Assembly: GCF_001687545.1 (NCBI RefSeq)
Contig: NZ_CP016545.1
Location: 1,287,001 to 1,351,000 of the forward strand
Direction of reading: 5' to 3'
Length of the DNA stretch: 64,000 bases
Source: Paraurantiacibacter namhicola
GTDB taxonomy: Bacteria > Pseudomonadota > Alphaproteobacteria > Sphingomonadales > Sphingomonadaceae
Below, in pieces: positions 59,672 to 64,000 of this stretch (positions are counted from its first letter, which is position 1; each line of letters starts with the position of its first letter). A program made the position numbers and the translations under genes. Under the pieces are notes generated by a model. It saw only the letters and a program-made list of their open reading frames with translations. It was not told the origin of the DNA and did not search any database.

Positions 59672-62509
59672 TTATTTCGATTTCTTTTTCGGGGTCACGT
59701 GCGCCGTGGCGCCGGTGTTGGCGAGGTCAAGTGCGATGCTGACCAGGCTTTCCTGCTGCGCCTGGTGGCGGCTGGCGAGGCCGGTTGCGGGCGATGCCGC
59801 ATCCTCGCGCCCGGCGTAGCGGGGGCGCATGCCGTCATGGCCGGCCTCGGTCAGGGCATGCTCGATGCGTTCCTGCACGAAGAACCATGCGCCGTTATTG
59901 CGCGGCTCTTCCTGGCACCAGTACACTTCCTTCAGGTTCGGCATGCGCGCCATGCGCTTGGCCAGCGGTTCGCCCGGGAAGGGATAGATCTGTTCGATGC
60001 GGACGATGGAGATGTCCTCGATCCCCTCGGCATCGCGCTTCTCCATCAGGTCGTAGGCGACCTTGCCGCTGCACAGCACCAGCCGGCGCACGTCCTTGTC
60101 GGGAATGTCCTTCTTGTCGGACAGGATGCGCTTGAACTGGCTCTCGCCCTGGAAGGATTCCGCATCGCTCTTGGCCTGCGGATGGCGCAGCAGGCTCTTG
60201 GGCGTCATGATGACCAGCGGCTTGCGGAACGGGCGCAGCATCTGGCGGCGCAGAACGTGGAAGTAATTCGCCGGGCTGGTGATGTTGCAGACCTGGATAT
60301 TGTCGTTCGCGCACAGCTGCAGGAAGCGTTCGAGGCGGGCGCTGGAATGTTCCGGACCCTGGCCCTCGTACCCGTGCGGCAGCAGCAGGACGAGGCCATT
60401 GGCGCGCAGCCACTTCACCTCGCCAGACGCGATGAACTGGTCGATCATGATTTGCGCGCCGTTCACGAAATCGCCGAACTGCGCTTCCCACAGCACCAGC
60501 GTTTTCGGGTCTGCCAGCGCGAAGCCGTATTCGAAGCCAAGCACGCCGTATTCGGACAGTGGGCTATCATACACCTCGAACTTGCCGTGGGGCAGGGTGG
60601 TGAGCGGGATGTATTTGCGCTCGTCCTTCTGGTCGACCCAGATGGCGTGGCGCTGGCTGAAGGTGCCGCGGCCTGAATCCTGGCCGGACAGGCGCACGCC
60701 GTACCCTTCCGTCACAAGGCTGCCATAGGCGAGCGCTTCGGCCGTGGCCCAGTCGAAGCCTTCACCGCTGTCAAACATCTTGCGCTTGGCATCGAGCACG
60801 CGGCCCAGCGTCTTGTGGATCGTCAGATCGTCCGGGACGGTGGTCAGCGTGCGGCCCAGGCTGTCGAACAGCTTGGCGGAAATGGCGCTGTCGACATTGC
60901 GGCGCGCGGATTCCGGGTCGGCCGGCTTGTGCAGCCCGCTCCACCGTCCGGCGAACCAGTCGGCCTCGTTCGGTTTATAGCTCTTGGCCGCCTCGAATTC
61001 GCCCGCCAGCTGGTCGTCGAATTCCTTGCGCCAGTCGGCTGCGTCGCTTTCGCCCACCACCTTCTCGTCCTTCAGGCGGGCGGAGTAGATCTCGCTCACC
61101 TTGGGATGCTTGCGGATGGCATCATACATCAGCGGCTGGGTGAACTTGGGCTCGTCGCCCTCGTTATGGCCGAAGCGGCGATAGCACCACATGTCGATCA
61201 CGATGTCGCGCTTGAAGGTCTGGCGGTATTCCACGGCCAGCTTGCAGGCAAAGGTGACCGCTTCCGGATCGTCGCCGTTGACGTGCAGGATCGGAGCCTG
61301 CACGCCCTTGGCCACATCGGACGGATAGGGGCTGGAGCGGGCGAATTTCGGGCTGGTGGTGAAGCCGATCTGGTTGTTGATCACGAAGTGGATGCAACCG
61401 CCGGTGTTGTACCCGCGCACGCCGGAGAAGCCGAGGCATTCCCACACGATGCCCTGGCCGGCGAAGGCGGCGTCGCCGTGGATCAGCACGGGCAGCACTT
61501 CGGCATGCTTGGCCAGGTCTTCGCGGATGGCCTGCTGGGCGCGGGTCTTGCCCAGCACCACGGGGTTCACTGCCTCCAGGTGGCTGGGATTGGGGACCAG
61601 CGACATGTGCACGCTGATACCGTCGAAATCGCGGTCCGTGCTGGTGCCGAGGTGGTATTTTACATCGCCCGATCCGCCCACGTCGTCCGGATTGGCCGTG
61701 CCGCCGGAAAATTCGTGGAAGATGACCTTGTACGGCTTGGCCATCACATTTGCGAGGACGTTCAGGCGGCCGCGGTGGGCCATGCCGTAGATGATCTCGC
61801 GCACGCCGGATGCGCCGCCATACTTGATGACCGCTTCCAGCGCCGGAATCATGCTTTCGCCGCCATCGAGGCCGAAGCGCTTGGTGCCAACGTATTTCTT
61901 GCCGAGGAAGCTCTCGAAGCCTTCGCCGCGGATCACGGCCTGCAGGATGGCCCGCTTGCCTTCCGGCGTGAACTGGATGGTGTCTTCAGGGCTTTCGAAT
62001 TTGTCCTGCAGGAAGCGCCGCTCTTCCGTGTCGGCGATGTGCATGTATTCCAGGCCGACATTGCCGCAATAGGTGGCGCGCAGGAAGGCATAGAGCTTGC
62101 CCACGGTGACCCATTCGAAGCCGAATACGCCGCCGACATAGACCTCGCGGTCTTCCTGCCCATCGAAGCCGTGCCAGGCCAGCGTCAGGTCTTCCGGCTC
62201 CTCGCGGTGGGACAGGCCCAGCGGGTCGAGATCCGCCGCAAGATGCCCGCGCACGCGGTACAGCCGAACCAGCAGCATGGCGCGGATGGAATCGCCCGCC
62301 GCCTGCTCCAGCGCCGCGCTGTCCATGACCTTGCCCGCCTTGGCCGCCGCTTCGGTAACCGCGACCAGCATGTCAGTCGGGTCCATCGCGCCTGCCAGCT
62401 CGCCGTCCGCATCGGACAGCGGCCAGCGCGGGTTGGCCCAGCTCGGCCCCGGCTGCGGCCCGTCCTGGCCAGGCAGTTCGGGAAGGAAATCTTGCGCTTC
62501 GTTACCCAT
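59672..62509 (-). CDS. odhA: 2-oxoglutarate dehydrogenase E1
   Basis: Thiamine-diphosphate decarboxylase of 945 aa. ATG at 62509 is preferred over TTG/GTG a few codons upstream because GGTGGAG sits at SD distance. E. coli SucA-type landmarks are visible: [46 protein letters not shown], and the C-terminal [20 protein letters not shown]. Catalyses the first, rate-limiting step of the complex; also known as sucA. Confidence 0.96.
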   Translation of the reverse strand: MGNEAQDFLPELPGQDGPQPGPSWANPRWPLSDADGELAGAMDPTDMLVAVTEAAAKAGKVMDSAALEQAAGDSIRAMLLVRLYRVRGHLAADLDPLGLSHREEPEDLTLAWHGFDGQEDREVYVGGVFGFEWVTVGKLYAFLRATYCGNVGLEYMHIADTEERRFLQDKFESPEDTIQFTPEGKRAILQAVIRGEGFESFLGKKYVGTKRFGLDGGESMIPALEAVIKYGGASGVREIIYGMAHRGRLNVLANVMAKPYKVIFHEFSGGTANPDDVGGSGDVKYHLGTSTDRDFDGISVHMSLVPNPSHLEAVNPVVLGKTRAQQAIREDLAKHAEVLPVLIHGDAAFAGQGIVWECLGFSGVRGYNTGGCIHFVINNQIGFTTSPKFARSSPYPSDVAKGVQAPILHVNGDDPEAVTFACKLAVEYRQTFKRDIVIDMWCYRRFGHNEGDEPKFTQPLMYDAIRKHPKVSEIYSARLKDEKVVGESDAADWRKEFDDQLAGEFEAAKSYKPNEADWFAGRWSGLHKPADPESARRNVDSAISAKLFDSLGRTLTTVPDDLTIHKTLGRVLDAKRKMFDSGEGFDWATAEALAYGSLVTEGYGVRLSGQDSGRGTFSQRHAIWVDQKDERKYIPLTTLPHGKFEVYDSPLSEYGVLGFEYGFALADPKTLVLWEAQFGDFVNGAQIMIDQFIASGEVKWLRANGLVLLLPHGYEGQGPEHSSARLERFLQLCANDNIQVCNITSPANYFHVLRRQMLRPFRKPLVIMTPKSLLRHPQAKSDAESFQGESQFKRILSDKKDIPDKDVRRLVLCSGKVAYDLMEKRDAEGIEDISIVRIEQIYPFPGEPLAKRMARMPNLKEVYWCQEEPRNNGAWFFVQERIEHALTEAGHDGMRPRYAGREDAASPATGLASRHQAQQESLVSIALDLANTGATAHVTPKKKSK

Positions 62510-62536
62510 CGCGGGCTCCACCAATGTCAGGGAGGC

Positions 62537-63427
62537 TTACGCCAGCTCTTTCAACAGAGCGTCCAGCGTGGTGCCAAGTTCCGAAGGACTTTGCGCCACG
62601 CGGATACCGGCGTCTTCCATCGCCGCGATCTTGTCGTCCGCGCCGCCCTGGCCGCCGGACACGATGGCGCCGGCGTGGCCCATGCGGCGGCCCGGAGGTG
62701 CCGTGCGGCCGGCGATGAAGCCGACCATGGGCTTGCGGCGACCGGCAGCGGCCTGTTCCTTGATGAAGGCTGCGGCCTCTTCTTCCGCGCTGCCGCCGAT
62801 TTCGCCGATCATGATGATGGACTTGGTTTCGTCATCGGACAGGAACAGGTCCAGCACGTCGATGAAGTTGGTGCCGTTCACCGGATCGCCGCCGATACCG
62901 ACGGCCGTCGTCTGGCCCAGGCCGACATTGGTGGTCTGGTGCACCGCCTCGTATGTCAGCGTGCCGGAGCGGCTGACCACGCCCACGCTTCCCTTCTGGA
63001 AGATGGAGCCGGGCATGATGCCGATCTTGCACTCGCCGGGCGTCAGCACGCCGGGGCAGTTGGGGCCGATCAGGCGCGACTTGCTGCCTTCCAGCGCGGC
63101 CTTCACGCGCACCATGTCCAGCACCGGGATGCCTTCGGTGATGGCCACGATCAGTTCCACTTCTGCGTCGATCGCCTCGCAGATCGCGTCGGCGGCGAAG
63201 GGCGGCGGCACGTAAATGACCGACGCTGTCGCGCCGGTTTCCGCCTTCGCCTCGCGCACGGTGTTGAAGTTGGGCAGGCCGATATGCGTGGTGCCGCCTT
63301 TGCCGGGTGTGACGCCTGCAACCATTTGCGTGCCGTAATCCAGCGCCTGCTGCGTATGGAACGTGCCGGTATCGCCCGTCATCCCCTGGGTGATGACCTT
63401 GGTGTTCTTGTCGACGAGGATGCTCAA
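62537..63427 (-). CDS. sucD: Succinyl-CoA synthetase subunit alpha
   Basis: Protein of 296 aa. [20 protein letters not shown], CoA-binding [14 protein letters not shown], and the phosphohistidine loop [20 protein letters not shown]. The beta subunit gene (sucC) is not in the window; upstream lies an exported protein instead. Begins the odh operon or is read together with it. Confidence 0.96.
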   Translation of the reverse strand: MSILVDKNTKVITQGMTGDTGTFHTQQALDYGTQMVAGVTPGKGGTTHIGLPNFNTVREAKAETGATASVIYVPPPFAADAICEAIDAEVELIVAITEGIPVLDMVRVKAALEGSKSRLIGPNCPGVLTPGECKIGIMPGSIFQKGSVGVVSRSGTLTYEAVHQTTNVGLGQTTAVGIGGDPVNGTNFIDVLDLFLSDDETKSIIMIGEIGGSAEEEAAAFIKEQAAAGRRKPMVGFIAGRTAPPGRRMGHAGAIVSGGQGGADDKIAAMEDAGIRVAQSPSELGTTLDALLKELA

Positions 63428-63469
63428 TGGATTACTCCCGATGGCGCACGGCGGGTGCGCATGTTCTTG

Positions 63470-64000
63470 TCAGTCTTCGGTGATGATGGCTTCAGGCGCG
63501 ACCTCGGACGGGCCCTTTGCCTTGATGGTGAAGCGGGCATTGGGCGTGTCGCGGTCGCCGCTGGGTTCCATGCGCACGATGTAGTCGGACTGGTCCCAGA
63601 TATAAGCGAAGCCGTCCTGTCCGTTCGGCATGCCGATCTCGCCAGCCAGGCCCTGCGCCAGGCCGTTATAAGCGCCGGTGTTCTCCAACCGCGCCAGAAC
63701 GACGCAGTTCTTGGCCTTCAGGTCTTCGCGCTCGAACACGAGGTAGGCGTCGTTGCCGCGCGTTTCGTAAGCATTGTAGAGGCGCGCACCGCCACGGCCG
63801 CGGCCGCGCTGGCGCACCTGGTGCCAGCCGTGGCCCTTCAGCGCATCCTTGTCGATCCACGTCGGGCTGGTGATGTCCTTGCAGGTCTTGATCGCTTCCG
63901 CGACGTCTTCGGCGCTGGCCGGTTTCATCTGTGCGGATGCGGGCGCGGACAGGGTGGCTGCCACGGCTGCGAGGGCGGAAAAGGCGAGTGTATTCTTCAT
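63470..64000 (-). CDS. Exported protein of unknown function upstream of sucD
   Basis: Protein of 176 aa whose ATG lies exactly at the right edge of the window, so upstream signals are not visible. Signal peptide MKNTLAFSALAAVAATLSAP ending ASA. The mature part contains TCKDITSPTWIDKDALKGHG, an Arg/Gly-rich RQRGRGRGGAR and ENTGAYNGLAQGLAGEIGMP. No family recognised. It is 42 nt upstream of sucD and probably co-transcribed. Confidence 0.75.
   Translation of the reverse strand: MKNTLAFSALAAVAATLSAPASAQMKPASAEDVAEAIKTCKDITSPTWIDKDALKGHGWHQVRQRGRGRGGARLYNAYETRGNDAYLVFEREDLKAKNCVVLARLENTGAYNGLAQGLAGEIGMPNGQDGFAYIWDQSDYIVRMEPSGDRDTPNARFTIKAKGPSEVAPEAIITED

Overview
The window is a high-G+C alphaproteobacterial chromosome segment. 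It most likely comes from a sphingomonad, and family Erythrobacteraceae is my best guess. That rests on the large str/S10/spc/alpha ribosomal supercluster, a long RGG-rich extension on ribosomal protein S5, many small exported lipoproteins, short palindromic repeats in the spacers, and an odhAB-lpd cluster. Placement below order level is inference.

Layout. 1-8.1 kb holds housekeeping genes: an M49-like peptidase lipoprotein, trhO, a GST, ilvE, tlyA, tspO, ubiK and recO. The ilvE upstream spacer carries a tiny ORF behind a full-length Shine-Dalgarno, followed by tandem hairpins. 8.2-13.1 kb has leuB, a convergent pair made of a polyprenyl-phosphate sugar synthase-GtrA fusion and a PMT-family mannosyltransferase, and metZ. 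13.1-23.5 kb is accessory: an excalibur protein, a membrane-protein/vWA-lipoprotein operon of unknown role, apaG, a DUF2868-GTPase pair, several exported proteins, and a LysR-GNAT operon. 23.6-27.1 kb is a small variable island. It contains an HTH protein and an AT-richer two-gene cassette (SMC/OLD-like ATPase plus TOPRIM/DUF4276-like protein), the best candidate for a poorly described defence system, and it ends in repeat elements.

27.1-50.4 kb is the translation supercluster: rpsL, rpsG, fusA, tuf, rpsJ-rpsQ, rplN-rpmD, rplO, secY, adk, rpsM, rpsK, rpoA, rplQ. It is interrupted twice: by an antisense glycosyltransferase between rpmD and rplO, and by an acyltransferase plus an exported SRPBCC protein between adk and rpsM. 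Spacers inside the cluster carry perfect hairpins, and rpsJ is preceded by a promoter-like element, a UUCG hairpin and a terminator-like hairpin.

50.4-54.9 kb encodes a prolyl oligopeptidase, two related Arg/Tyr/Asp-rich exported proteins and a UPF0126/TRIC-like channel. 54.9-64 kb is one long minus-strand run: an exported protein, sucD, odhA, odhB, a methyltransferase, lpdA, a membrane protein with SEDS-like sequence hints, and a VOC protein. It makes the 2-oxoglutarate dehydrogenase complex and one succinyl-CoA synthetase subunit. I recognised no rRNA or tRNA gene, no CRISPR array, no transposase and no prophage.
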